Positions 50,757-59,038 of a stretch of 64,000 nucleotides of DNA are shown one piece after another. Below the pieces are notes generated by a model. The model had not been told where the DNA came from. It saw only the letters and a list, made by a program, of their open reading frames with translations, and did no database searches. How positions within the stretch are numbered: the stretch's first letter is position 1; each line of letters begins with the position of its first letter. This DNA comes from UBA1664 sp964531715. Its GTDB lineage: Bacteria > Pseudomonadota > Alphaproteobacteria > Micavibrionales > UBA1664. The translations under genes and the position numbers were made by a program. The DNA is taken from contig CAZHEE010000002.1 of the NCBI GenBank assembly GCA_964531715.1, forward strand, positions 1-64,000, given 5' to 3'.

Positions 50757-50817
50757 CGTCACTCCGACGAAGGCCGGAGTCTACCATAAATGGATTGCGG
50801 CCTTCGCCGCAATGACG
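50757..50817. repeat. Palindromic element between tatB and tatA
   Basis: CGTCACTCCGACGAAGGCCG and GAGTC at the left; TGGATTGCGGCCTTCGCCGC and AATGACG at the right. Two hairpins with CG-rich arms, like the variant in nagZ (GTCATTCCGGCGAAGGCC). Confidence 0.8.
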
Positions 50818-50828
50818 GCATTGAGCAG

Positions 50829-51002
50829 TCATTTTGATGATTTGTCTTTTGAAGGCTTATCTGCCTCATCTTCATCTAAACCTTTTTTAAAGTTTTTGAC
50901 ACCTTTCGCAAGGTCACCCATTACGGATGGGAGTTTTCCTGCACCGAAAATCAGTAATACCAATAAAACAATTAATAAAATTTGCCAAATACCAAGCGAC
51001 AT
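50829..51002 (-). CDS. tatA: Sec-independent protein translocase TatA
   Basis: TatA forms the export channel. The gene is short, coding only 57 residues. The product begins MSLGIWQILLIVLLVLLIFG (membrane helix) and continues AGKLPSVMGDLAKGVKNFKK (amphipathic helix with the FGAGKLP turn), then a short charged tail. This matches TatA in every element. It stands between tatB and scpB, with repeats on both sides, and completes tatABC. Confidence 0.93.
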   Translation of the reverse strand: MSLGIWQILLIVLLVLLIFGAGKLPSVMGDLAKGVKNFKKGLDEDEADKPSKDKSSK

Positions 51003-51035
51003 TATCTTTTCCTTTTTTGTTTATTTTAAAATAGC

Positions 51036-51117
51036 CGTCATTGCATGGCAAGTCCCATGCAATCCAGAAAAACAAAGATGGATTACAGGTATTTGCCATG
51101 CAAAACCTGTAATGACG
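51036..51117. repeat. Palindromic element between tatA and scpB
   Basis: CCGTCATTGCATGGCAAGTC, CCATGCAATCC, then GGATTACAGGTATTTGCC and CTGTAATGACG. A variant of the GTCATTNCA...TGTAATGAC family. Confidence 0.8.
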
Positions 51118-51123
51118 ATAAAA

Positions 51124-51699
51124 CTATTCATCATCGAATAATTCACCCGAGGATGGAAGCGTTTGAACCGCTGGGCGACGATCAAGCAAGCCCGCCGCCT
51201 TTAAATCATCCAGACCCGGTAAATCGGTAATGGTTTCAAGCCCGAAATGCATCAGAAAAGCCGAACTAGTGATCCAAGTTAAGGGTCGCCCAGGGCTTTC
51301 ACGCCGTCGCCCTGGCTTGATCCATCCTGCCTCAATTAGAATATCGAGTGTGCCCCGACCCGTTGCCACACCGCGAATATTTTCAATCTCCGCACGAGTC
51401 AGCGGCTGATGATAGGCGATAATAGCAAGCGTTTCCTGCGCTGCGCGGGAGAGTTTGCGCTCAACCTCAACCGTCATATTCAGATGCTCACCCAAGTCAG
51501 CAGCGGTTTTAAAAGACCATAAGCCGCCATTGTTATAAAGTGTTATGCCTCTGCCTTCATAATCTTGTTTAAGACGGTTCAGTAATTCCGTAAGCTCTCC
51601 CTCACTGAGATTCGGAAACCATTTATGCATGTCAGATACTTGCATTGGCTTGTCCGATGCGAAAATAAGGGCCTCCAGTAATCTGATATCATCATTCAT
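51124..51699 (-). CDS. scpB: Segregation and condensation protein ScpB
   Basis: Kleisin-associated partner of ScpA and SMC in chromosome compaction. The 191 residues are two winged-helix domains, with RLLEALIFASDKPMQVSDMH at the start and the family stretch AQETLAIIAYHQPLTRAEIE near 105, then SAFLMHFGLETITDLPGL near the end. It follows scpA in the usual order; the 97-bp gap between them is a repeat. Confidence 0.94.
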   Translation of the reverse strand: MNDDIRLLEALIFASDKPMQVSDMHKWFPNLSEGELTELLNRLKQDYEGRGITLYNNGGLWSFKTAADLGEHLNMTVEVERKLSRAAQETLAIIAYHQPLTRAEIENIRGVATGRGTLDILIEAGWIKPGRRRESPGRPLTWITSSAFLMHFGLETITDLPGLDDLKAAGLLDRRPAVQTLPSSGELFDDE

Positions 51700-51713
51700 G
51701 GTTTATAGATACT

Positions 51714-51793
51714 CGTCATTACACGTTTTGACGATAGGCAAATACGTGTAATCCACCTTCACTGGATTGCACGGACAGGGCCGTGCAATGACG
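51714..51793. repeat. Palindromic element between scpB and scpA
   Basis: CGTCATTACACGTTTTGACG at one end and CCGTGCAATGACG at the other, with AATACGTGTAATCCA and TGGATTGCACGGAC as inner arms. Copies with nearly the same sequence lie at 54771 and 55004. Confidence 0.85.
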
Positions 51794-51796
51794 AAA

Positions 51797-52597
51797 TTAC
51801 CTTTCATCACATTCTTTCTGCCTGATATAAATTGGTTTGAACAGCCCGTCTTGACGGATATCCACCTCTCCCTGCTTTGCCATTTCAAGGGTTGCGGTAA
51901 AGAGCGATGCCCGTGATGACCGTTTAATGAGCGCATCTTTCAAATCCTCCGGCATAAAACTGTCCAATACAGACCAGACCGAATCGCCACCTTTTCGCGG
52001 TAATTTCCCCAGCATTGTCGATAATCTCTTGTAAGCTTCTTCCGTGGACATGAGCGTCCACGTTTTTGGCGTGTAATGCGCCGCTTCCTGCCGTCGTGCG
52101 ATTGAGCCATATGCTGATAAAATATCATAGAGATCCGCCTGCCAGACGGGTTGAACCGTCATGGATGCGGCATCACTCATCCCACGATGAAAAAAATCCT
52201 GCCCCATTTGTGGCAGGTTAAACAGCATTTCCGCCGCTTGCTGCATTGCTTCCAACCGTTTAAGCTGAAAGGCCAAAGCCTCCGCCATGGCTTCACCGCT
52301 CAGCTCCTCTTCATCGCTGTCTGTCTCAGTTTGCGGTAAAAGCAATTTTGATTTGAGATAGGCAAGCCACGCCGCCATCACGATATAGTCCGCGGCAATC
52401 TCAAGGCGAAGATTTTTCGCCCTATCAATAAAATCAAGATATTGCTTGGCAAGGTCGAGAATTGATATTTTGGTAAGGTCTACTTTTTGATCCCTTGCAA
52501 GAGTCAGGAGCAAATCTATCGGGCCCTCATACCCTTCGAGGTTGAGAAACAAATCATCGGATAAGGGCTCTTTAGGTGAATCTTCCTGAAACTGCAT
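51797..52597 (-). CDS. scpA: Segregation and condensation protein ScpA
   Basis: Kleisin subunit that bridges SMC and ScpB. From MQFQEDSPKEPLSDDLFLNL (52597) there are 266 residues; the longer open frame adds only repeat-derived residues. The family block FEGPLDLLL appears as LEGYEGPIDLLLTLARDQKV, followed by ISILDLAKQYLDFIDRA and the C-terminal winged helix. The order nagZ-scpA-scpB-tatABC is conserved in alphaproteobacteria. Confidence 0.93.
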   Translation of the reverse strand: MQFQEDSPKEPLSDDLFLNLEGYEGPIDLLLTLARDQKVDLTKISILDLAKQYLDFIDRAKNLRLEIAADYIVMAAWLAYLKSKLLLPQTETDSDEEELSGEAMAEALAFQLKRLEAMQQAAEMLFNLPQMGQDFFHRGMSDAASMTVQPVWQADLYDILSAYGSIARRQEAAHYTPKTWTLMSTEEAYKRLSTMLGKLPRKGGDSVWSVLDSFMPEDLKDALIKRSSRASLFTATLEMAKQGEVDIRQDGLFKPIYIRQKECDER

Positions 52598-52607
52598 AGC
52601 TTTTTTT

Positions 52608-52635
52608 ACCACGGAGACCACAGAGAACACAGAGG
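52608..52635. repeat. ACCACGGAG-type repeat
   Basis: ACCACGGAGACCACAGAGAA followed by CACAGAGG. It lies immediately upstream of scpA, where the ribosome-binding region should be, and directly before the long palindromic element at 52651. Confidence 0.75.
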
Positions 52636-52650
52636 TTTTTAATAGTTATC

Positions 52651-52741
52651 CGTCATTGCGAGAGAGCAACGCGACCGCGGCAATCCATGCAATCTTTGCC
52701 ATGGTGTAGATTGCTTTGTCGCTACGCTTTCCGCAATGACG
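52651..52741. repeat. Long palindromic element between scpA and nagZ
   Basis: CGTCATTGCGAGAGAGCAAC, GCGACCGCGGCAATCCAT, then TAGATTGCTTTGTCG and TTTCCGCAATGACG. Same family as 5136-5226. It ends one base before the nagZ stop codon. Confidence 0.88.
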
Positions 52742-52742
52742 A

Positions 52743-53669
52743 TTACAGCGTTTCCAAAATCTCTTGCGATTCTTCTAAACTTGTATGACAAGGAACGGCT
52801 ATATCGCATCCTGCTTCAAGGCATAGCTGAACTCTTTCAACGATAGTACCGTAACTTTCTAACGCGCCCATCGCCAAATCGTCAGAGAATAGCAAGCCCT
52901 TAAAACCGATTTCATTACGAATAATATTGTTGATAATTATTTTCGAAAGCGTTGCAGGGTTATCTTTATCCCAACATTCATAAATCACATGAGCGGTCAT
53001 GCCCGCAAACAAAAAAACGTCATTCCGGCGAAGGCCGGAAACTACATCTTTGGATCCTGAAACAAGTTCAGGATGACGGCATATTATTTTAAAAGCCTCT
53101 AAATCTTTGAATAAATCTGCTTCGCTCGCCTTTACAATAGGGAGATGATGATGTGAATCCTCAACTGCGCGTCCATGCCCCGGCATATGTTTGATAACAG
53201 GTGTGATACCCGCCGAGAGCAAGCCTTTACAGGCCTCAATGCCTTTTTCAGCCGTGATTTGAGGGTCGGAAGAAAAACATCGGTCACCGATAGCATCGCA
53301 TTGTGCGCCCTCTGGCACGACATCCAGACAAGGCGCATAATCAAGATTAAAACTCTCTTTTGCCATCATTTGCCCGATAGACTTATAAGTATCGAATACG
53401 TTATCCATCGTGGCAGGCGCTGGAAATTCTGGCCAGTTCGGCGCCTTTAATCGCGCAACGCGTCCGCCCTCCTGATCCACCGAGATAATGACATCTTCCC
53501 CTGCAACCTCTTTCAGGTCGGCTATCAGTTTTTGAAGTTGTTCAGGGTTTTGGCAATGTTTTTGAAATAAAATAAAGCCGTAAGGTTTATGTTTCGAATA
53601 AAGCTTTTTCTCGTTATCACTTAACGCAGCATCCAACGGTGTGAGAATAACCGGTTTAGTATTTTTCAA
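52743..53669 (-). CDS. nagZ: Beta-N-acetylhexosaminidase NagZ with an in-frame repeat insertion
   Basis: Cytosolic glycosidase that removes GlcNAc from muropeptides in cell-wall recycling. Signature motifs: ISVDQEGGRVARLKAP and the catalytic loop IKHMPGHGRAVEDSHHHLP, both intact. Residues 198-217 (HPELVSGSKDV...) are an insert from a palindromic repeat just before GMTAHVIYE, a family motif, so the loop between two strands is lengthened. I place the start at a TTG (53669, LKNTKPVIL) because no ATG fits; the open frame extends further upstream over the SPOR gene. The repeat fragment at 53671-53692 probably disturbed the original start. Confidence 0.85.
   Translation of the reverse strand: MKNTKPVILTPLDAALSDNEKKLYSKHKPYGFILFQKHCQNPEQLQKLIADLKEVAGEDVIISVDQEGGRVARLKAPNWPEFPAPATMDNVFDTYKSIGQMMAKESFNLDYAPCLDVVPEGAQCDAIGDRCFSSDPQITAEKGIEACKGLLSAGITPVIKHMPGHGRAVEDSHHHLPIVKASEADLFKDLEAFKIICRHPELVSGSKDVVSGLRRNDVFLFAGMTAHVIYECWDKDNPATLSKIIINNIIRNEIGFKGLLFSDDLAMGALESYGTIVERVQLCLEAGCDIAVPCHTSLEESQEILETL
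53019..53077. repeat. Palindromic repeat inserted in frame in nagZ
   Basis: On the plus strand GTCATTCCGGCGAAGGCCGG, then ATCCTGAAACAAGTTCAGG and ATGAC. It combines one arm of the GTCATTCCGGCG type with one of the ATCCTGAACTTG type. On the coding strand it encodes HPELVSGS and more, as at the rpiB 3' end. Confidence 0.88.
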
Positions 53670-53670
53670 C

Positions 53671-53692
53671 TGCTCACTGCGTTCTCTGCGTG
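53671..53692. repeat. ACCACGCAGAG-type repeat fragment
   Basis: On the minus strand ACGCAGAGAACGCAGTGAGC. It lies between the SPOR-domain gene and nagZ and covers the region where the nagZ ribosome site would be expected. Confidence 0.6.
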
Positions 53693-53703
53693 AACTACTA
53701 CAC

Positions 53704-54618
53704 TTATCGACGAATAACAAGGCAGGTTTCCTGAGTTTGACGGCGGTAGCTCTCGCATTGACTATCGGCTTCTGCCTTAGAGAATGGCCCGACCTGAATG
53801 CGATAAAACACACCCCGCGCACCCAAATTGGCGCGGTCATAGCGCACCCCTGCCCCGCCAATAATGTCAGGATAACGACCGCTTAACGCCGCATAGATAT
53901 CACGTGCCGCTTGCTCGCTCTGCAAACTCGCAAGCTGCATATAATAATTGCCTGATATTGGTTGAGCCTCGTCCTCCAACAATCGGTCGAGTGAAAACTC
54001 CCTTTCTGGTGCAGGAATTTGTGGTTCAGGTGCTTTCGGTTTGGCAGTCGGCACAGGAATAATTTGCGCGACGTCCTCTATCAAAGGTTTGTCAGTGACC
54101 GCTTCTTCTTTATTAATTTCAACCTGCGCAATCACTAATTGTAATTTCTCTTTCAAATCCTGCTTGGTCGGCTCATCCAAAGGGGTGAGCGTTTCATCCT
54201 CTTCAATAACTTCGGCATCTTTCAACACAATGATTTCGTCATAAAGGCTCTCGCGCCGCGGTTCAGGTATTTCGGGGATGGTAAAACCGGTTTCAGTCTC
54301 TTCATTCTCGGCTAAAACTGGCGGTTCGGTTTCCTCTGCCATCTTGATTTCAATCCCGTCAAGCGCAAGCTCATCGCCATGATCGGCATTGAGGACATTA
54401 AACAGGCGGCTACCCTTATTCGGGATGTCCGCGCCGCCCGGGTCATCAGGTACGATACGAAAGGGCTCTGTCTCGGCCTTGATAATCGGCAAAGCTTGCG
54501 CCGTTTGGTCAGTTGTACCGATAATGGAAAGATAGGCGTTCCAGACAATCAAACCTGTCGCAATCACGACTATGCCTGCGGTAAGGGTTCTCAAACGAAT
54601 AGGGAAAGTTCGCGCCAT
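53704..54618 (-). CDS. SPOR-domain membrane protein
   Basis: The 304 residues start with a basic cytosolic tail (MARTFPIRLRTLTAG), one membrane segment (IVVIATGLIVWNAYLS), a long acidic Pro/Glu-rich region (about 60-215) and a C-terminal SPOR domain (YYMQLASLQSEQAARDIYAA). SPOR domains bind denuded peptidoglycan at the septum. The protein is the standard neighbour of argS and nagZ in alphaproteobacteria, and probably acts in division. Confidence 0.9.
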   Translation of the reverse strand: MARTFPIRLRTLTAGIVVIATGLIVWNAYLSIIGTTDQTAQALPIIKAETEPFRIVPDDPGGADIPNKGSRLFNVLNADHGDELALDGIEIKMAEETEPPVLAENEETETGFTIPEIPEPRRESLYDEIIVLKDAEVIEEDETLTPLDEPTKQDLKEKLQLVIAQVEINKEEAVTDKPLIEDVAQIIPVPTAKPKAPEPQIPAPEREFSLDRLLEDEAQPISGNYYMQLASLQSEQAARDIYAALSGRYPDIIGGAGVRYDRANLGARGVFYRIQVGPFSKAEADSQCESYRRQTQETCLVIRR

Positions 54619-55091
54619 ACATGAAATTTAAACGTAAAGTCATGCAAAGTCACGAAAAGCTTGCTAACTATCTACAGCCTTCCCATACTTTAAAAAATTC
54701 TTTGTGGCTTTGCGGCTTCCTGTATTTTTTTTACCACGGAGGACACTGAGAACACGGAGGTTTTTTCTTAGTCATTACACGTTTTGACGACAGGAAAATA
54801 CGTGTAATCCAGAAATGATAAACTCCTATCATACTCCATAACTCTGCGATTAGAAAAAGTGCTGGATTGCATGGTCAAGCCATGCAATGACGTGCTACTT
54901 ATTATTAGTCATGTAGTGATGTGAGTGACAACCTTCGTGCCTTTGCGGCTTCTTATGAATTTTTAACCACAGAGAGCACTGAGAGCACGGAGGTTTCTTT
55001 ACTCGTCATTACACGTTTTGACGACAGGAAAATACGTGTTATCCAGAATGAGTGGATTGCTGGTATTCTCTTCGAGAAACCTGCAATGACG
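54619..55091. repeat. Repeat-rich gap between the SPOR gene and argS
   Basis: No gene. The same composite appears twice: an ACCAC(G/A)GAG unit (54733-54760 and 54966-54993) followed by GTCATTACACGTTTTGACGA (54771 and 55004). The closing arms are TGGATTGCATGGTCAAGCC...AATGACG (54863-54892) and TGGATTGCTGG...GCAATGACG (to 55091). The second composite ends one base before the argS stop. The gap therefore holds a tandem duplication of a compound repeat. Confidence 0.85.
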
Positions 55092-55092
55092 A

Positions 55093-56847
55093 TTATACCG
55101 CTTCTTCTTTCAATGTATCGCGGAGTTCGCTCAATGGCTCAACACCAATCACTTTCAGCGCATCAGCGATAACCGTTTTAACCGCGGTCACAAGTGCGAG
55201 ATGGGCGAGGCTTATGTCTTTATCATCCTCATTTAGGAAACGAAGCGTGGAATCCTCACGCCCCATGTTCCACCAGCCATGAAACACGCTTGCAAGCTCC
55301 TGCAGATAATAGGCAACACGATGAGGCTCCCTCGCGATTGCCGCTTGCTCAACAATCTTCGGCCATTGGCTCAAGATTTTCAAAACGGCGAGCGTTTCGA
55401 CACGTGCAAGCTTCTCTAAATCGGCTTGCGATACATCAAAATTGCCGAACATCTCAACCCCGTTTTTAAGGACGGAACAGCACCGCGCATGGGCATATTG
55501 AACATAGAAATAAGGGTTATTCTTTGACTGGTCCAATGCCTTGGCATAGTCGAATTCCAGTGTCTGGTTTGATTGACGCGTAAGCATGATGAAGCGCATC
55601 ACCCCTGCCCCCACGGCATCCAAAACATCACGAAGAGTGATATACGTACCTGCACGTTTTGACATTTTGACAGGCTGACCATTATTCAGAACAGTCACTA
55701 TCGCACATAATGGCATGGAAAATTGCCCTTCGCCATCCGTCATCGCCTTGAATGCACTGGTCGCGCGGCGAACATAGCCGCCATGGTCGGCGCCAACCAC
55801 GACAATAAGATCATCATACCCATCCCTATAAATATCGTAGAAATGGGCGATATCATTGGCAAAGTAAGTATAGCTGCCATCCGATTTTTTAATCGGGCGG
55901 TCAATATCATCACCGAAATCGGTAGAGCGAAACAAGGTCTGCTCCCGCGGTTCCCAATCATCAGGCTTTTTGCCTTTTGGCGGTTCAAGCACACCGTCAT
56001 AAAGCAAGCCTTTCGATGAAAGATAATCCCAAGCGCGGTCAACAGAACCCGCCTCTACAGCCGATTTCTCTGAATAGAACAGGTCAAAATCAATGCCGAT
56101 ATGGTTTAAATCTTGCTTGATTTCATTCATCAGATAGTCAACGGCAAAGTCACGGAAGAAAGGCAAATAATCATCACGGTCAAGCCATTGATTGCCTTCC
56201 TGTTTAGCCGCGGCCTGACCGACATCCTTCAAATATTCGCCGGGATAGCATCCTTCGGGGATGGTGATATCTTTCCCGAGCGCCTCGCAATAGCGGAGGT
56301 AAGCACTCTCACCAAGGACAGTAACCTGATTGCCTGCATCATTAATATAATATTCCTTACGAACGGCGAAGCCTGCCTTTGACAGCAAATTGGCCAGCGA
56401 GTCACCGACTATGGCGCCACGGGCATGCCCGACTGTTAATGGTCCTGTGGGGTTGGCAGAGACATATTCGACATTCACTTTCTTGTCGCCCCCTAGATTA
56501 GAAGAACCGAAATTACTTTCATTATCGAGGATTTGCATTAAAACCCTTAAGTAATAACTAGGGTTCAGGCGAATGTTAATAAATCCTGGACCTGCAATCT
56601 CGACCGCCTCAACTCCCTCGATAGTTTTAATTTCATTTTTGAGCTGCTCTGCCAGATCGCGCGGTTTATTGCCTGCCTCTTTGGACAAAACCATCGCGGC
56701 ATTGGTCGCCAAATCACCATGAGACGTGTCGCGTGGTGCCTCTACAGTCAGCTTCGTAACATTAATAGCCTTGGGCAGCTCATCATTGGCGGATAAGTCC
56801 GCGATAATGGCCTTAATCTCTTTTTCAAATTCGTTATATAAATTCAT
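55093..56847 (-). CDS. argS: Arginyl-tRNA synthetase
   Basis: Class I synthetase charging tRNA-Arg. The 584 residues have the N-terminal Arg-tRNA domain, the HIGH motif in SANPTGPLTVGHARGAIVGD near 130, the KMSKS-like PVKMSKRAGTYITLRDVLDA near 390, and the C-terminal anticodon-binding domain. It lies in the conserved dgt-argS-SPOR-nagZ order, although an extra protease gene now separates it from dgt. Confidence 0.97.
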   Translation of the reverse strand: MNLYNEFEKEIKAIIADLSANDELPKAINVTKLTVEAPRDTSHGDLATNAAMVLSKEAGNKPRDLAEQLKNEIKTIEGVEAVEIAGPGFINIRLNPSYYLRVLMQILDNESNFGSSNLGGDKKVNVEYVSANPTGPLTVGHARGAIVGDSLANLLSKAGFAVRKEYYINDAGNQVTVLGESAYLRYCEALGKDITIPEGCYPGEYLKDVGQAAAKQEGNQWLDRDDYLPFFRDFAVDYLMNEIKQDLNHIGIDFDLFYSEKSAVEAGSVDRAWDYLSSKGLLYDGVLEPPKGKKPDDWEPREQTLFRSTDFGDDIDRPIKKSDGSYTYFANDIAHFYDIYRDGYDDLIVVVGADHGGYVRRATSAFKAMTDGEGQFSMPLCAIVTVLNNGQPVKMSKRAGTYITLRDVLDAVGAGVMRFIMLTRQSNQTLEFDYAKALDQSKNNPYFYVQYAHARCCSVLKNGVEMFGNFDVSQADLEKLARVETLAVLKILSQWPKIVEQAAIAREPHRVAYYLQELASVFHGWWNMGREDSTLRFLNEDDKDISLAHLALVTAVKTVIADALKVIGVEPLSELRDTLKEEAV

Positions 56848-56950
56848 GTTTTCTTTTTAAACGACTGCACTAAAGAGGTCACTAAATTTTTTCTTGAAAA
56901 ATACATTTTACTTAATTATAACTTTTTTAAAATATTAAAGGTTTTGGCAT

Positions 56951-57586
56951 ATGCGATTAGTTACGGAATGTTTAGTTAGGTTGTTTAGTTTTGATAGAGC
57001 TGTAAAAACTACAGCTATGAATACATATTGGATTTTGCATACAAAGGACGATAATGGAGGAGGATCAGCTGTATTATTGTCTCCAAAGATTGCAGTGACA
57101 TCAGCTCATAATTTTATGCAATGTAGACCGCAATTCTCAGATTTAATCTCTCCCCGTACAGGAGATACTATTAAAGTTAAATCGGCATCATTAGATAAAA
57201 TAAATGATATTGCGATATTGACTTTATCTAAAAAATCTAAAGAACCAACTGCAAAAGTTGATTTTGAAACTGAAGTTAAAACAGCTACGCCAGTTATTAA
57301 AGGGAGATTAACTACTTTTGATCCCAGAATAGGAGTACTTGAAACTGTAAAAGGCATGATAGTTGCGGCAGATGAAATAAGTGTTAATCCTTCAATTAAT
57401 TCAGAGCAAGCTATGTGTACATTATTTCATTTGAGATCAAAACCCGGAGATTCAGGTGCAGGAATATTTAGTCAAGAGGGCGGTCTATTAACAATTAATA
57501 ATACTGGCAACGGACAATATGGTGTCTCAGGAACAAATATTGGTGTGTTTCGAAAGATAATGAAAAATATTGCTCAACCACAATAA
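56951..57586 (+). CDS. Trypsin-like serine protease without signal peptide
   Basis: A 211-residue protein with the catalytic triad of the trypsin fold: His53 in VTSAHNF, Asp86 in NDIAILTL and Ser168 in KPGDSGAGIF. No signal peptide or lipobox is present, so it may act in the cytosol. The gene is strongly AT-rich and opposite in strand to argS and dgt, which normally adjoin; it looks like an acquired insertion. The start is uncertain: AAAGG lies 14 bases before the ATG at 56951; a later Met (MNTYWIL) is possible. Its target is unknown. Confidence 0.8.
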   Translation: MRLVTECLVRLFSFDRAVKTTAMNTYWILHTKDDNGGGSAVLLSPKIAVTSAHNFMQCRPQFSDLISPRTGDTIKVKSASLDKINDIAILTLSKKSKEPTAKVDFETEVKTATPVIKGRLTTFDPRIGVLETVKGMIVAADEISVNPSINSEQAMCTLFHLRSKPGDSGAGIFSQEGGLLTINNTGNGQYGVSGTNIGVFRKIMKNIAQPQ

Positions 57587-57638
57587 TTTTTTACTATCCA
57601 ATTTTTATTAAACGTACTTTGTGTGAACGAAACCATTG

Positions 57639-58835
57639 CTAACCCTCTTTTAAGTCAAATAATTTTGCATGTTCGCGAAGTGCGAAGCGGTCAGTCATGC
57701 CCGCGATATAGTCGCAGATAATCCGCGCCCTTTCATTTGAGTTCTCTGCGTAAGGTTTAACTTTGAATTGCCAATCTTCAGGCAGGCATTCCGGACGCTC
57801 GATAAAGACATCAAATAAATCATGGATAACCCGTTCAGCCTTGAAACGCATACGATTAACAGTGTGATGGAGATACATTTTATTCATTAAAAATTTGCGC
57901 AAGACCTGCACTTTTTCAAACATATTATCAGAAAAAGCGACCATCGCTTTATCAGCGTTCCTGATGTCCTCAACGGTTTTAATGTCATGATTTTCAAGCC
58001 GTTTTTGAGTCTCGGTCAAAACATCAACCACCATCATACCGATCAGCTCACGGATGATCGCCGCATGGCGTTTCGGCTCTGCCAAATCAGGGTAAGCCTC
58101 ATCAATCTTTGCCGTAATATCCGCCATCAAAGGCACTTGTGTGTTGAGGGCCTCTAGGGTGAATATCCCCGCCGCAAGCCCGTCTTGAACATCATGGTTA
58201 TTATAGGCAATATCATCGGCCAATGCTGCAATTTGAGCCTCCAACGAGGCATAGCTATTGAGTCTTAAATCTGTCTGCCGCTGCAACTCTGCCAAGGCAT
58301 GCGGAAGTTTTTTATAACTCACAGGTCCATTGTGTTTGACGATTCCTTCAAGCGTTTCCCATGTCAGATTGAGCCCCTTCCAGCGCGGATAAGTATCCTC
58401 CAAAGCTGTCACAACACGTAAAGACTGGTCATTATGTTCAAAGCCGCCAAGATTTCTCATGGCTTCTATCAAGGCCTCTTCACCCGTATGGGCGAATGGC
58501 GGATGCCCCAAATCATGGGACAAGGCGATGACCTCTGCCAAATCCTCATTCACATGAAGGGCGCGGGCGATTGTTCGGGCTATTTGTGCCACTTCCAAAG
58601 TATGGGTGAGGCGTGTGCGATAATGATCGCCATGCGAATATACGAAAACTTGCGTTTTATACTTTAAACGGCGAAAGGCGGTGGCATGAATAACGCGGTC
58701 GCGGTCACGTTGAAAGCATGTGCGATGCTCGGACGGTTCCTCAACATAAACACGGCCTTGTGATTGATCCGCGCGACAGGCATAAGCCGCAAGCGGTACG
58801 GCGCAATAATTATAAGACGGGTTTTGGTTTGACAT
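57639..58835 (-). CDS. dgt: Deoxyguanosinetriphosphate triphosphohydrolase-like protein
   Basis: HD-domain phosphohydrolase that cuts dNTPs into nucleoside and triphosphate. The 398 residues include FQRDRDRVIHATAFRRLKYK, the first His in RLTHTLEVAQIARTIARAL and the HD pair in EVIALSHDLGHPPFAHTGEE. It has the length of the alphaproteobacterial type-2 group. It lies upstream of argS as usual, but a protease gene of opposite strand now intervenes. Confidence 0.93.
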   Translation of the reverse strand: MSNQNPSYNYCAVPLAAYACRADQSQGRVYVEEPSEHRTCFQRDRDRVIHATAFRRLKYKTQVFVYSHGDHYRTRLTHTLEVAQIARTIARALHVNEDLAEVIALSHDLGHPPFAHTGEEALIEAMRNLGGFEHNDQSLRVVTALEDTYPRWKGLNLTWETLEGIVKHNGPVSYKKLPHALAELQRQTDLRLNSYASLEAQIAALADDIAYNNHDVQDGLAAGIFTLEALNTQVPLMADITAKIDEAYPDLAEPKRHAAIIRELIGMMVVDVLTETQKRLENHDIKTVEDIRNADKAMVAFSDNMFEKVQVLRKFLMNKMYLHHTVNRMRFKAERVIHDLFDVFIERPECLPEDWQFKVKPYAENSNERARIICDYIAGMTDRFALREHAKLFDLKEG

Positions 58836-58908
58836 GGTATCAAGTTTACAGGAAGGCGCAAAGACGCCAAGGGGGTATTTTTAATGCGAAAAAAAAGCTT
58901 GTTATGTC

Positions 58909-59026
58909 GTCATTGCGAGGAGGCTTTTAAAGCCGACGCGGCAATCTATACAATCTCAACACCCTATGGATTGCTTCGGTCGCAAAGCCTGCCCTCTGCG
59001 AAGGCAGGGGGCTCTCTCGCAATGAC
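58909..59026. repeat. Long palindromic element between dgt and yqeY
   Basis: CGTCATTGCGAGGAGGCTTT, GACGCGGCAATCTATAC, TATGGATTGCTTCGGTCGC, a nested hairpin GCCTGCCCTCTGCGAAGGCA, and TCTCGCAATGAC. The inner hairpin appears to be a second repeat inserted in the first. A smaller fragment ACAGGAAGGCGCAAAGACGC precedes it near 58850. Confidence 0.82.
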
Positions 59027-59038
59027 AAAAAGATAGCC

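Noticed and set aside
54619..55091. CRISPR array
   Set aside because: The repeats are palindromic elements of unequal size and spacing without regular unique spacers; no cas genes are in the window.
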